From Gaiellales bacterium (GTDB taxonomy: Bacteria; Actinomycetota; Thermoleophilia; BMS3ABIN01): a stretch of DNA of 56,931 nt. The stretch is taken from positions 1 to 56,931 of the forward strand of contig QZKG01000028.1 of assembly GCA_003599855.1 (NCBI GenBank), in the 5' to 3' direction. Made by a program: the position numbers and the translations under genes. Positions 1 to 9,681 of this stretch are shown piece after piece; the stretch's first letter is position 1, and each line of letters starts with the position of its first letter. The notes under the pieces are model-generated. The model was not told where the DNA came from. It ran no database searches and saw only the letters and a list, made by a program, of their open reading frames with translations.

Positions 1-72
1 GGGCGCGGCCCATCTGGTGCCATGTTATCCGGACGCGTGTCCGTCCGGGCGCCGTGCCGAAGACTAAGGGTT

Positions 73-612
73 CTATATCCTGCCGGATATCTCCTCGGCC
101 AGCGCCTCCACGTCGCTTCTCATCGAGGTGATCTCGGGCATGTCGTCGCCGATGCTGAAGTAGTTGAGCGAGTAGGTGTTGCCGTCCTGGACCCACTGGA
201 TGAAGATCATTTCTGCAGCCTCGTTGACTTCGATGTTCCCTCTGTCGCCGATGTCGACCGACTCCAGGGCCGGGTCGTCGACGTAGAAGAGCTCACCGGC
301 CTGGACCATCAGGATGACCGACTGGTTGGAAGTCTCCGAATCCCACTCCCAGACGCACTCTCCCAGCACCATGGGCGTGTTGGGGGTACCCTTGGTGGCT
401 TCCTTGCGGAACAGGTCGTTGGCGTCCTTCTGGGTCAGCAGCTCACAAGCATCGATCTCCTCCCCGGTTCCCAGCTGCTCCTCCGCCTGCTCGACGGCCT
501 TGTCGATGGCCTCATCGACGCTCACTTCGTCCTCGCCGCAGGCAGCCAGCGCGAGCGCAAGCACGAGGGCAAGCGCCGCCGCCAGTACCATCCTCATGAT
601 CTTGTTGTTCAA
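73..612 (-). CDS. Exported lipoprotein, DUF3558-like
   Basis: The 179-residue product starts with a lipoprotein signal: a basic N-terminus, a long Leu/Ala hydrophobic run and the lipobox LAAC, so Cys25 would be lipidated and the protein anchored outside the membrane. An acidic Glu-rich linker follows. The mature part has the pattern ACELLT...DANDLF, then GECVWEW, which resembles the DUF3558 family of actinobacterial lipoproteins, whose function is unknown to me. It is monocistronic and divergent from the gene at 843. The lipobox is seen directly; the DUF3558 link is only by motif resemblance. Confidence 0.8.
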   Translation of the reverse strand: MNNKIMRMVLAAALALVLALALAACGEDEVSVDEAIDKAVEQAEEQLGTGEEIDACELLTQKDANDLFRKEATKGTPNTPMVLGECVWEWDSETSNQSVILMVQAGELFYVDDPALESVDIGDRGNIEVNEAAEMIFIQWVQDGNTYSLNYFSIGDDMPEITSMRSDVEALAEEISGRI

Positions 613-842
613 TGTTCCTCCATTTCATAAATGCCCGGAGGCGGTTGCCGGCCACAAAACCGCCATCCGGCCATGTCACATGCCTGAAGCCGGTATTGTC
701 TTTTTATTGCAAGCGGGGTTACCAGTCAAGGCCAGCGCGCGGGATGCACCTGGGAAAAGGACATGGGGCGGGATGATGGAATAATAGGGGGAGTTCAGGG
801 AAAAGGGAAAAAGGCCGCACAGGCGGCCGGAGAGGAGCGCCG
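613..842. other. Divergent intergenic region with hairpin before glsB-like gene
   Basis: This 230-base spacer separates two divergent genes. A six-base-pair hairpin (GGCCGC, loop ACAG, GCGGCC) at 813-828 lies directly before the GGAGAGGAG ribosome binding site of the gene at 843 and could affect its translation. I see no convincing promoter pair. Confidence 0.4.
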
Positions 843-1100
843 ATGAGCTGGCTGACTTTCCTGATCGTGGGGCTCATCGCCGGCTGGCTGGCCGGCGTCA
901 TCACGCGGGCTGCCGGTTTCGGCTGCATCATGGACATCGTCGTCGGCGTCATCGGCGCCGTCATCGGCGGCTGGCTGCTCTCCCTCATCGACATCGTCCC
1001 CAATAGTTTCCTGGGCCATGTGGGCACGGCCACGGTGGGCGCCGTCCTCTTCCTGCTGGTCCTCAACGCCGTCGCCGGTCGGCCCCCGGGCCGCCGCTAG
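843..1100 (+). CDS. GlsB/YeaQ/YmgE family membrane protein
   Basis: The product is an 85-residue, almost wholly hydrophobic protein with three predicted membrane helices and many glycines (GLIAGWLAG, GVIGAVIGG). This is the size and pattern of the GlsB/YeaQ/YmgE (transglycosylase-associated) family, small inner-membrane proteins often induced by stress whose molecular role is not established. The start is supported by a GGAGAGGAG Shine-Dalgarno. It stands alone with no evident operon partners. Confidence 0.85.
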   Translation: MSWLTFLIVGLIAGWLAGVITRAAGFGCIMDIVVGVIGAVIGGWLLSLIDIVPNSFLGHVGTATVGAVLFLLVLNAVAGRPPGRR

Positions 1101-1140
1101 GGCAGCACATCCAGCCCTGCCTGCCTGCTTCATGCCGCGC

Positions 1141-2223
1141 TCATCCGCCCACCACAGTGATCGTATCGCTTCCCTCGAACCTGGTACCGTCCGTCAGCAT
1201 GCCGCTCAGGGTCAGCTGCGTCTTCCCGCCCGGCCCGGCAGAGGCGCCAGTCAGGCTGCGGTCGAACCTGACCAGACGCTCATGGATCCCGTCGGCGTCA
1301 TGGTCGGTCAGGAACGAGCCGGGGTCGGTGACAAACCCGTAGCGCGCATCCGAGACGGCGGGCACTCCGGCCAGGACGACGGTGGCGATGTCGACGTCGG
1401 CCACGTCATGACCTTCGGGCAGCTCGATGTAGGCAGTCACGAACAACCCCTTGCTTCTCAGGTTGAGCGTGTCCGGGTCGATATCCACCGTGGCCGTGAT
1501 GACAGGAGCGACGACAGTCCCGCGGGCGAGGAAGTCATCGGCGTTGACTGCGACCGGACCCCAGTAGTCCTCGTCGAAGCCGAATCCGATCCTGCCCCAG
1601 GTATAGTCCGTGTTGGTCACTGTCAGACTGCGGGACGCGCCGGTGTCCAGCCGCGTCACTGTCGCGGTGAGGTTGGCGCCGTCACGCCTTACCGTGATGC
1701 GATGGTCCATCGTCAGGATGTGCCTGTCGGGCCAGAGCGGCAGCGAGCCCAGCGTGCCTGAATCGACGCTCCTGAAGACAAGCCTGTTGTCGAACATGGT
1801 CTGAGCGACATAGTAATTGGACTTGTCCTGCCAGCTGAAGAGCAGGCCGTCCCAGCCCATGGAAGCTTGGGAATAGCGGAAGGCAACAGCGCCCTCGAGG
1901 CATTCCACGAACTCCTGTCTGTAGAGCCTGGAAGCAAACGGGAAGTGGCTGGAAGGCCCAGGATACGAGTACCTCAGCACCTGGCTACCGCCTAGCAGGG
2001 TGACCTGGTATCGGTCCGGCTGCGGCGGCGGCGCGGGCGACCACCTGAAGCTGACGCCGTCCCAGTAGTCATACGCCGGCGGATTGGTCCCCAGCGGGTA
2101 CGACTCGAAATCATCGCTGAATTCGTGCTGTACGAGGGGAGGTGCGCGAGCGTTGATGGACATGCCGGCGAACACGACGAGCCACAGTATGACCAGCGCG
2201 GACATCTTCAGTGCGAGCTTCAT
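1141..2223 (-). CDS. Secreted protein with lectin/glucanase-like fold, function unknown
   Basis: The protein has about 360 residues. The chosen ATG (MKLALKMSALV) gives a classical signal peptide and follows a GGGGG ribosome binding site; an upstream in-frame ATG would bury the signal. Mature residues about 35-230 show alternating beta-strand pattern with DDFESYP near the start and internal segments like FSWQDKSNYY, reminiscent of concanavalin-like jelly-roll domains. The C-terminal part (DIDPDTLNLRSKG onwards) resembles a beta-sandwich module seen in secreted proteins. I do not recognise a named family or catalytic residues. Likely extracellular. Confidence 0.75.
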   Translation of the reverse strand: MKLALKMSALVILWLVVFAGMSINARAPPLVQHEFSDDFESYPLGTNPPAYDYWDGVSFRWSPAPPPQPDRYQVTLLGGSQVLRYSYPGPSSHFPFASRLYRQEFVECLEGAVAFRYSQASMGWDGLLFSWQDKSNYYVAQTMFDNRLVFRSVDSGTLGSLPLWPDRHILTMDHRITVRRDGANLTATVTRLDTGASRSLTVTNTDYTWGRIGFGFDEDYWGPVAVNADDFLARGTVVAPVITATVDIDPDTLNLRSKGLFVTAYIELPEGHDVADVDIATVVLAGVPAVSDARYGFVTDPGSFLTDHDADGIHERLVRFDRSLTGASAGPGGKTQLTLSGMLTDGTRFEGSDTITVVGG

Positions 2224-2411
2224 CTCCAATCCCCCTTCACTGATGCTTGCGCATCGATTGAAGATATGTCCACACACTTATATACAGGGCTGCCGGTGAC
2301 ACGGGGATATTCCTTTATTCCCGGATTTAGGGGGGATAAAAGCACGCAGTCTGCCGCGCGGCCGGCTTCCGGCTTAATCCCAGCACCACAAACTGTTAAG
2401 ATATGGCGGTC

Positions 2412-3585
2412 ATGGCTGACAAGGAAACCAGAACCCACAGCATCGATGAACTCGGCGAGCTCCTCTCGCGCATCAGGGAGAAGTTCCAGTGGCTGGGTGA
2501 TTACCTTTGACCCGGCCGCTCTCGAGGAACAGGTAGCAGGAATTGAAAAGCAGATGCAGCAACCGGGCTTCTGGGATGACAAGCACGTCGCCGCGAAGGT
2601 AAGCTCGGATTACCGCCGCGCCAGGCGCCGCCTGGACCGTTTCGGCAGGACCAGGGCGGAAGTCGAGGACGGTGAGGCCATGGTGGAGATGGCCCGCGAG
2701 GAGTCCGCCGCCAGCGGCCCGGAAGCGGCCGCGTCCTTCATCGAGGAGACCTGGCAGTCGCTCAGCGAGACCCTTTCCCACCTGGCCCGGCTGGAGGAGG
2801 AACGCCTGTTCAGCGGGGAATACGACGACGGCGACGCCATGCTCACGATCCACCCGGGGGCCGGCGGCACCGAGTCCCAGGACTGGGCGGAGATGCTCCT
2901 GAGGATGTACCTGCGCTGGGCCGACAACCGCGGCTTCAAGACCGAGATCAACGAAGCCACCGCCGGCGACGACGCCGGCCTCAAGAGCGCCACGGTCACC
3001 ATCCACGGAGAGAATGCCTACGGCCTGCTCTCGGCCGAGCGGGGAGTGCACCGGCTGGTGCGCATCTCGCCCTTCGACGCGGCCAACCGCCGCCACACCA
3101 GCTTCACCGCCGTAGAGGTCAGCCCCCTGGTGGAGGAGGACGTCGAGGTGGAGATCGACGAGAAGGACCTGCGGGTGGAGACCTACCGCGCCAGCGGCGC
3201 CGGCGGCCAGCACGTCAACAAGACCGACTCCGCCGTGCGCATCACCCACATCCCCACCGGCACGGTGGTACAGTGCCAGAACGAGCGTTCCCAGATCTCC
3301 AACCGCGCCACCGCCATGAAGCTGCTCAAGGCGCGGCTGCTGGAGCTTGAGGAAAGGAAGCGCGCCGAGGAGATGGAGAAGGAGCGCGGTGAGGTGATGG
3401 AGATCGCCTGGGGCAGCCAGATCCGCTCCTACGTGCTGGCGCCTTACCAGATGGTCAAGGACCACCGCACCGGTTACGAGACAGGCAACACCCAGGCGGT
3501 GCTCGACGGCGGCATCGACGGGCTCATCCACGAATACCTGGTGCTCAAGGCGGGAACGGCATCAGGACAACAGGGTCGGGAGTGA
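2412..3585 (+). CDS. prfB: Peptide chain release factor 2, programmed +1 frameshift
   Basis: Release factor RF2 recognises UGA and UAA stop codons and triggers peptide release on the ribosome. The gene is in two frames: 32 codons from ATG 2412 end at CTT followed by TGA (2508-2510); a +1 shift, skipping T2508, continues at GAC 2509 to give 390 residues. The specificity tripeptide SPF (about residue 218, in RISPFD) and the catalytic GGQ (about residue 263, in GAGGQHVNKT) are both present. The C-terminus is slightly longer than usual (family about 365). The next gene overlaps its stop codon, suggesting coupling. prfB near ftsEX and smpB is typical of Actinobacteria. Confidence 0.97.
2491..2511 (+). 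promoter_or_regulatory. prfB programmed frameshift site
   Basis: The slippery CTT-TGA-C is exactly the RF2 autoregulatory motif: when RF2 is scarce, the ribosome pauses at UGA and slips +1. Upstream lies GGGTGAT, which can pair with the 3' end of 16S rRNA (GGTGAT against AUCACC), three bases before CTT. This is a different register from the usual AGGGGG stimulator. Confidence 0.93.
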
Positions 3586-4010
3586 ATGAGTGGCAAGGAG
3601 GGATCAAGCTGAAATACCCGCGCGCGAAGATCGTCAGGGCCCTGGCCGGTTTTTTCGGAGATGATGACCGCCGGATAGAGCACGCCCTCCGGGTGCTGCA
3701 CCACGCGGACAACCTCATGTCACAGAGGGACGATTGCGACCCGGATATAGTGGTCGCGGTGGCGCTCCTCCACGACGTGGGCATCAAGCCGTCCGAAGAG
3801 AAGCTCGGTCACAACAACGGCCGCACCCAGGAAGAGTACGGTCCACCGGTGGCCCGGGAGCTGCTTGAGTCCCTGGGATTTCCTCCGGAGAAAATCGGCG
3901 TTGTCGAGGACATCATCGGCAACCATCACTCGAAATCGAGGTTTGATTATCCGGAGCTGGAGTTGCTCAAGGAGGCTGACCGCATCGTCAACCGGGACGA
4001 AAAGGTCTGA
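3582..4010 (+). CDS. HD-domain phosphohydrolase
   Basis: The 142-residue protein has the metal-binding HD motif: EHALRVLHHAD near residue 35, ALLHDVG (H64, D65) and later GNHHS and the distal Asp in EADRIVN. HD proteins hydrolyse phosphate esters of nucleotides or related compounds; the substrate here is unknown. The GTG start overlaps the prfB stop (GTGA). An AAGGAGG sequence inside the first codons (about 3596) points to a possible later, non-ATG start near LKYPR, so the N-terminus is uncertain. Confidence 0.85.
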   Translation: MNEWQGGIKLKYPRAKIVRALAGFFGDDDRRIEHALRVLHHADNLMSQRDDCDPDIVVAVALLHDVGIKPSEEKLGHNNGRTQEEYGPPVARELLESLGFPPEKIGVVEDIIGNHHSKSRFDYPELELLKEADRIVNRDEKV

Positions 4011-4118
4011 GAGACAGCGCCTTGCGTTTACCCTTCCGCTGTTGATTCCGGTAGAATCCATCTAGCCGCGTGTTGCGGCGGCCCTTGTATGTTTCCGACC
4101 CGAACGAGGTGCGTGAGC

Positions 4119-4991
4119 GTGATAAGCATCGCATTGCCAAAGGGGAGCCTGCAGGAGCAGACCCTCAAACTGTTCGCCGAAGCCGACCTGCCAGTAAAGC
4201 GTAATCCGCGGGAGTACACCGTGTCGGTCGCCGACGAGCGTATCAGCAAGGTGAAGATTCTCAGGCCCCAGGAGATCCCCAAGTATGTCGAGGAGGGCTA
4301 TTTCGACCTGGGCATCTCCGGGCTGGACTGCATCACCGAGGCCGGCGTCGACGTGGTGGAGGTGGCTGACATGCCTTACTCCAAGACGGGCACCGGGGTG
4401 ATGGAGATGGTCGTCGCTGTGCCTGAGGACTCGGATGTCCAGGATGCCCGGGACATCAAGCCGGGCAGCAGGGTGACCACGGAGTTCCCCAACATCACCA
4501 GGAAGTACTTCGCCGGTCTGGGAATCGACGTGGAGGTCTTCTACTCCTACGGCGCCACCGAGGCCAAGGTGCCGGACCTGATGGACGTGGTCGTCGACCT
4601 CACCGAGACCGGCTCCACCCTGAGGCGCAACCGCCTCAGGATCGTCGCCACGATCATGGAGTCGAGCACCCGCCTCATCGCCTGCAGGGCCGCCTGGGAA
4701 GACCCGGCGAAGCGCAAGGCCATCGAGGAGATACGCACGCTGCTGCTCGGCGTCATCGAAGCCCGCGGCCGCGTGCTGCTGTCCATGAACGTGGCCCGGG
4801 ACCGCCTCGAGGAGGTCATCAGCGTCCTGCCGGCCATGAAGAACCCCACCGTCTCGACCCTGCACGACTCCGACTACCTCGAAGTGACTACGGTGGTGGA
4901 CAAGAATACGGTTAACGTCATCATCCCCGAGCTGAAGGCCAAGGGGGCGGAGGATATCCTCGAGCTGGCGATATCCAAGATCGTGCGTTAA
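4119..4991 (+). CDS. hisG: ATP phosphoribosyltransferase, long form
   Basis: HisG condenses ATP with PRPP, the first step of histidine synthesis. The 290-residue product starts ISIALPKGSL, carries the PRPP-binding loop DLTETGSTLRRN (about 175-186) and has the C-terminal regulatory domain (about 215-290), so it is the long, self-sufficient type that does not need HisZ. I chose GTG 4119, seven bases after GAGGTG; an ATG at 4089 in the same frame lacks a ribosome binding site. No other his genes are in the window. Confidence 0.95.
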   Translation: MISIALPKGSLQEQTLKLFAEADLPVKRNPREYTVSVADERISKVKILRPQEIPKYVEEGYFDLGISGLDCITEAGVDVVEVADMPYSKTGTGVMEMVVAVPEDSDVQDARDIKPGSRVTTEFPNITRKYFAGLGIDVEVFYSYGATEAKVPDLMDVVVDLTETGSTLRRNRLRIVATIMESSTRLIACRAAWEDPAKRKAIEEIRTLLLGVIEARGRVLLSMNVARDRLEEVISVLPAMKNPTVSTLHDSDYLEVTTVVDKNTVNVIIPELKAKGAEDILELAISKIVR

Positions 4992-5008
4992 GGCGGGCAG
5001 TCTGAGCC

Positions 5009-6271
5009 GTGAACGATGTCTGCGCGAGCATCCTGCTGTCTTCGGGCTGGCTTAAGCCGCGCCAGCTGGCGGAGCTGCCGCGCCACGAGTGGCGCCCGGC
5101 GCTGATTGACGCCATGGCGCGGCGGGGAGTCGGTGAGACACGGGAGCTGAAGGCAAGGCTCAACAGCGAGCTGGCCCTCAGGGTTGAAATCTACCAGCAC
5201 CTGCGCGAAGCGGGTATCCACCCCCGGGAGCTGGCCGGCATGGGCACGGCCGCGCGCCGCGAGGCCCTTCTTGCCGAACTGCATGAGCGCCGGGGCACAC
5301 CGTTCAGGGCTATGCGTGACTGCGATGACAGGCGGCTCCTGGAGATTGCTTCCTCGGAGCAGCTCTCCGGGCGGCTGGGGCCCCTCGTCGATGGGCTGGA
5401 GAACGTGGGCAGGGCCGCGCCGGTCGCCTACGGGCTTGCCGATGGCGGCGGCCGCCCCATGGACGCGCTCAAGGTCCTGCCCCAGGGCTCCGGAGACTAT
5501 CTGGGCATCTATCACTCCCGGATCGGGGACGCCTACCGCCTGCAGGTCGCCCGTAGTGAAAACCTCATCAACTGGGACCGTATCGCCGAGCTGGGCGACC
5601 ACAACCACCAGGGTGACATCAAAAGGCTGGGCGGCGGCTATCTTGTCGTCAACGAGAGGGATGAGCCGCGCCGGGGTAATCACCTCCGTTTCCGCTACTA
5701 CGAATCCCTGGAAAGGCTCGCGGCTGACGAGCCGCACCTTGACCGCGACATCCCCCGGTCGCTGTCGCGCTGGAACGAGGGCACCCCTGACATCCGGCAT
5801 ATAGAGGGGGCGGACCCGGAGCGGAGCGCCATCTTCATCGGTTTCCACCACTATCGCCGCGACGGTGTCATCCGCAAAGTCGACAGGCTGGCAGCGGGGG
5901 TGCTGTCGGGTTTTAGCCGCTGGACATCCTGGGTCGACGAACCCGCCAACCAGGCGCTCGCCGGGCTGGGATTCAAAGGCAACTTCGGCAGCCGTTGCTC
6001 TTTCCTGTGGGATGACTCAACCTGGCTGATCCAGGAAGCGCAGCTCAGGTGGAAGGACTGGTCCTCCTGGCAGGTATTGCTGGGAAACGGCCGGTCATAC
6101 ATCCGGTTGGTGCCGCGCACTCCGGGGGCGTCCCGGTCGTTCGCCAACCCCTGTCTGGTGCGTTTGCCGGAAGGCCGTTTCGCCGCGGCATTCTTTTTAC
6201 CGCATCAGGGAAACATCCAGGGCGAGGAGGGAGAGCTTCTGTACGCAGTCACGGTGAAACCGCGCAGCTGA
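5009..6271 (+). CDS. Beta-propeller protein, glycosidase-like, substrate unknown
   Basis: The 420-residue protein starts with GTG 17 bases after hisG. Residues 1-120 are helical and Arg/Leu-rich, without a signal peptide. From about residue 150 there is a repeated beta pattern with ARSENLINWDRI, GGYLVVNERDE and SAIFIGFHHY, typical of five-bladed propellers such as GH43/GH130-type glycosidases or phosphorylases. I cannot place the catalytic acids with confidence, so enzymatic activity is not claimed. Probably cytoplasmic. Function unknown. Confidence 0.6.
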   Translation: MNDVCASILLSSGWLKPRQLAELPRHEWRPALIDAMARRGVGETRELKARLNSELALRVEIYQHLREAGIHPRELAGMGTAARREALLAELHERRGTPFRAMRDCDDRRLLEIASSEQLSGRLGPLVDGLENVGRAAPVAYGLADGGGRPMDALKVLPQGSGDYLGIYHSRIGDAYRLQVARSENLINWDRIAELGDHNHQGDIKRLGGGYLVVNERDEPRRGNHLRFRYYESLERLAADEPHLDRDIPRSLSRWNEGTPDIRHIEGADPERSAIFIGFHHYRRDGVIRKVDRLAAGVLSGFSRWTSWVDEPANQALAGLGFKGNFGSRCSFLWDDSTWLIQEAQLRWKDWSSWQVLLGNGRSYIRLVPRTPGASRSFANPCLVRLPEGRFAAAFFLPHQGNIQGEEGELLYAVTVKPRS

Positions 6272-6440
6272 CAGAGGCGTCGCCGCCCCCGGCCTCCCGT
6301 TTCCTGGTGTTTCAGGTTCGCCCGCCCGGTGACGATAGTGGAGAGGGATGGGGGCCAAGGCATTGAAATAAGGAGCGAAGGAGGGCGGACGCATGGCAGC
6401 CTGAGGGCGCCGCGCGGTTCCGCCCGGATTTTTTTCAGGG

Positions 6441-9400
6441 ATGGCGGCAGGCATGGATCAGGAACAATCCAGCAGTAATGGGCACCAGGCCCTTGATGCA
6501 TTTATTCTGGTGGCTGTCGTGTTCGTGGCGCTCGCCAGCGTCATCGCCCTGGTCGAGTGGGGGATGGGTTCGCTCAGGCTGGCCAGGCTGGGGCAGGACC
6601 TGGTGCCCGTCGCCCCCGCCACAGCGATATGCTACCTGTTGCTGTGCGCCCTGCTGCTGGTGCGGCGGCTGCGGCCGGAAGCCGGTTACCTGGCCGCGCT
6701 CCACTGGCTCCTGGCCGGCACGGTCATGGCGGCGGGGGCGGTCATCCTGGCGGAGTTCGTCATCGATACTCTCGCGGGGTTCGACCTGGACCTGGAGCGG
6801 CTGCTGGTCAGGGAGATGCGTCATCCCGAAGGTTTCGTTGTCGGCCGCATGTCCCCCCTGACCGCTTCCCTCTTCATCCTGCTGTCCATCTCGGTCTTCT
6901 CCTCTTTCATGGCCGGCAGGCGCCGGAAACGGGTCCTCTTCCTCGTCTCCCAGAGCACGGCGACGACTGTCTCCACTACAGCATGCCTGCTACTTGTCGG
7001 TTACTGGTACGGCGCGCCGCTCCTGTACGGCGGCGCAGTGACCCCGGTCGCCCTGACCACGTCGTTCGGGTTATTAGCCCTTGGCGCCGTCCTGCTGGTG
7101 GAGACCCCGCGGGCCTGGCTGCGAGCCTGGCTATCGAGCACGTCCGTGGCCGCCCGCTTCACCCGCCTCACCGTCCCGGTGACGATCATCCTCATCCTGC
7201 TGGCGGGCTGGGTGCATTCCCGCTTCGCCTTCGCCGGTGGAACGATTGACTTCTCCCTGATCGCCCTTGTGACCGCGGGCACGGTGGCCCTGTTGACAGT
7301 GGCTGCCGCCCGCCGGATACAGGCGACGGTGACGGCCGCGGAGCAGTCCCTGCGCGAGCGGCAGGAGTTCGCCGAGGGGCTGATAGAATCTTCCGCTGTC
7401 TGGATCTGGCGGACTGACACGGAGTTAAGGCACACTTACACGAACTCGTTCGTCACCAGCCGCCTCGGATACAGGCCCGAAGAGTTCCTCGCCTTCGACA
7501 CGATGGAGCTGATCCACCCCGATGACCGGGACCTGATGCGGGTTATCGTGCGCGAGGCCGTATCCGCGAAGCAGGGGTGGAGTGGCAAGGTGCTGCGCTG
7601 GCGGCACAAGGACGGCGGCTGGCGCCACATAGAGACAAGCGGCGCACCCCTGTTCGACGCAGCCGGCGCCTTCACGGGGATGCAGGGGGTCGACCGCGAT
7701 GTCACCGAGCGTATCCAGGCCGAGGAGGCGCTCAGGGAATCCGAATCCAAATTCCGGACGCTCTTCGATATGTCGACCGACGGCATCTTCATCCTCGACA
7801 TGGAGGGCAACTTCATCGACGTCAACCGCACCGCCCACGAGCGGCTGGGCTACGCCAAGGAGGAGATGCTGGCCATCAGCGTCAGCGAGCTCGACCCGCC
7901 CGAGTTCGCCGCGCGGGTCCCCGAGAGGCTCGCGCAGATCAGGGAGCACGGGCAGGCCATCTTCGAATCAGCCCACACCAGGAAGGATGGCAGCGTGATG
8001 CCGGTGGAGGTCAACTCCCGCGTGATCGAATACCGGGGCGAGCCTGCCCTCTTCAGCGTCATCCGGGACATCACCGAGCGCAAGCGGGCCGAGGAGGCGC
8101 TCAGGGAATCCGAATCCAAGTTCCGCAGACTGTTCGACCTGCTCAGTGACGGCATCTTCATCCTGGACATGGAGGGTGGGTTCATCGATGTCAACCGCAC
8201 TGCCCACGAGCGGCTGGGCTACACCAAGGAGGAGATGCTGGCCCGGAGGGTTTCCGACATCGTGCCCCCGGAGATAGGGGCCAGAACCCCCGAGAGGATC
8301 AGGCAGATCAGGGAGAACGGGCAGGCCATCTTCGAGTCGGCCCATATACGCAAGGACGGGAGCGCGATGCCGGTTGAGGTCAACGCGCGCCTGATCGACT
8401 ATTACGGGAAGCCATCCATGTTCAGCGTCATCCGGGACATCACCGAGCGCAAGCTGGCAGGAGAGGAACAGGAGAGGCTGCGGGAGCAGCTGGCCCGGGC
8501 GCAACGGATGGAGTCGGTCGGGCGTCTTGCCGGGGGCGTCGCCCATGACTTCAACAACATGCTGGGCGTCATAATGGGCCACGCGGAGATCGCCAAGGCG
8601 CGCTTCGACCCCTCAGACCCCACGTTCCATGACCTGGAGGAGGTCTATAATGCGGCGCAGCGCTCCGCTGATCTTACCCGGCAGCTGCTGGCCTTCGCCC
8701 GCCGCCAGGCGACCTCGCCCAGGGTCATCCGGCTGGACGAGACGGTCGGGAGCATGCTCGGGATGCTCAGGCGCATGATCGGTGAAGAGATAGAACTGGA
8801 GCTGGAAGCGGCCCCGGACCTGTGGCTGGTGAGGATCGACCCTTCACAGGTGGACCAGATAATGGCCAACCTCCTGGTGAATGCCAGGGACGCCATCGAA
8901 GGCGCGGGGAAGATCTCCATGTCCATCGACAACAGCGAGGTGGATGAGGCTACCGCTGCCGGCAAGGTCGGCTTCGCAGCGGGCGAATACGTGAGGATCT
9001 CGGTCAGCGACGACGGCCGCGGCATAGACCCGGAGATCCTCGATCACGTCTTCGAGCCCTTCTTCACCACCAAGGGCATGGCCGAAGGCACCGGCCTGGG
9101 GCTTTCCACTGTCTACGGCATCGTCAAGCAGAACGACGGTTATATAAACGTCGAGAGCGTCCCGGGAGAGGGGACGACCTTCGAGATATACCTGCCCCGT
9201 TACACTGGTGCGCCGGAGGAGGGCGGCTCAACGGCGGCCACCGGCACAGTCGGGGGCGAAGGGGAGACAGTCATGCTCGTGGAGGACGAGCCCACCGTAT
9301 TGAAGATGACAGAGACGATGCTGCGGCGCCTGGGCTACAAGGTGATCACGGCGCCCGGCCCGTCCGAGGCCATCAACCTCGCCCGCGAGCACAGCGGCGC

Positions 9401-9647
9401 GATCGACGTCCTGGTCACCGACGTGGTCATGCCGGAGATGAGCGGCCGCCAGCTGGCGGACCAGGTAGCTGAGATCATGCCGGGGATCGGCTGCCTCTTC
9501 ATGTCCGGCTATACCGCGGACGTCATCTCGGACCACGGGGTGATCGACGACGACGTCAGCTTCCTGCAAAAGCCGTTCACCGCGCAGCAGCTTGCGGGTA
9601 TGCTGAGGGATGTCCTCAGGCGAAAGGGCCAGGCGGGGCGCGCCTGA
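6441..9647 (+). CDS. Membrane hybrid histidine kinase with three PAS domains
   Basis: The 1,068-residue sensor has about eight membrane helices (residues 15-290), a divergent PAS (about 310-425), two nearly identical PAS domains (about 430-550 and 553-670), a HisKA dimerisation domain with GGVAHDFNNML (phospho-His about 702), an HATPase domain (MANLLVNARDA, DDGRGI, GTGLGLSTVYGIV) and a C-terminal receiver with VTDVVMPEMSG (phospho-Asp about 992) and the conserved Lys in FLQKPF. It senses an unknown signal and autophosphorylates. No output regulator is adjacent, so the phosphoryl group probably leaves through a separate phosphotransfer protein. A second start at 6453 is equally possible. Confidence 0.93.
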   Translation: MAAGMDQEQSSSNGHQALDAFILVAVVFVALASVIALVEWGMGSLRLARLGQDLVPVAPATAICYLLLCALLLVRRLRPEAGYLAALHWLLAGTVMAAGAVILAEFVIDTLAGFDLDLERLLVREMRHPEGFVVGRMSPLTASLFILLSISVFSSFMAGRRRKRVLFLVSQSTATTVSTTACLLLVGYWYGAPLLYGGAVTPVALTTSFGLLALGAVLLVETPRAWLRAWLSSTSVAARFTRLTVPVTIILILLAGWVHSRFAFAGGTIDFSLIALVTAGTVALLTVAAARRIQATVTAAEQSLRERQEFAEGLIESSAVWIWRTDTELRHTYTNSFVTSRLGYRPEEFLAFDTMELIHPDDRDLMRVIVREAVSAKQGWSGKVLRWRHKDGGWRHIETSGAPLFDAAGAFTGMQGVDRDVTERIQAEEALRESESKFRTLFDMSTDGIFILDMEGNFIDVNRTAHERLGYAKEEMLAISVSELDPPEFAARVPERLAQIREHGQAIFESAHTRKDGSVMPVEVNSRVIEYRGEPALFSVIRDITERKRAEEALRESESKFRRLFDLLSDGIFILDMEGGFIDVNRTAHERLGYTKEEMLARRVSDIVPPEIGARTPERIRQIRENGQAIFESAHIRKDGSAMPVEVNARLIDYYGKPSMFSVIRDITERKLAGEEQERLREQLARAQRMESVGRLAGGVAHDFNNMLGVIMGHAEIAKARFDPSDPTFHDLEEVYNAAQRSADLTRQLLAFARRQATSPRVIRLDETVGSMLGMLRRMIGEEIELELEAAPDLWLVRIDPSQVDQIMANLLVNARDAIEGAGKISMSIDNSEVDEATAAGKVGFAAGEYVRISVSDDGRGIDPEILDHVFEPFFTTKGMAEGTGLGLSTVYGIVKQNDGYINVESVPGEGTTFEIYLPRYTGAPEEGGSTAATGTVGGEGETVMLVEDEPTVLKMTETMLRRLGYKVITAPGPSEAINLAREHSGAIDVLVTDVVMPEMSGRQLADQVAEIMPGIGCLFMSGYTADVISDHGVIDDDVSFLQKPFTAQQLAGMLRDVLRRKGQAGRA
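7722..8459 (+). repeat. In-frame tandem duplication of a PAS-coding unit
   Basis: Two copies of 369 bases (123 codons) at 7722-8090 and 8091-8459 inside the kinase gene. Both begin with the same GAGGAGGCGCTCAGGGAATC sequence, and long stretches are identical at DNA level, indicating a recent duplication rather than ordinary family resemblance. Confidence 0.9.
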
Positions 9648-9681
9648 CGGCGCACCCCGCTGCTGACATTCGCCCGCGCGT

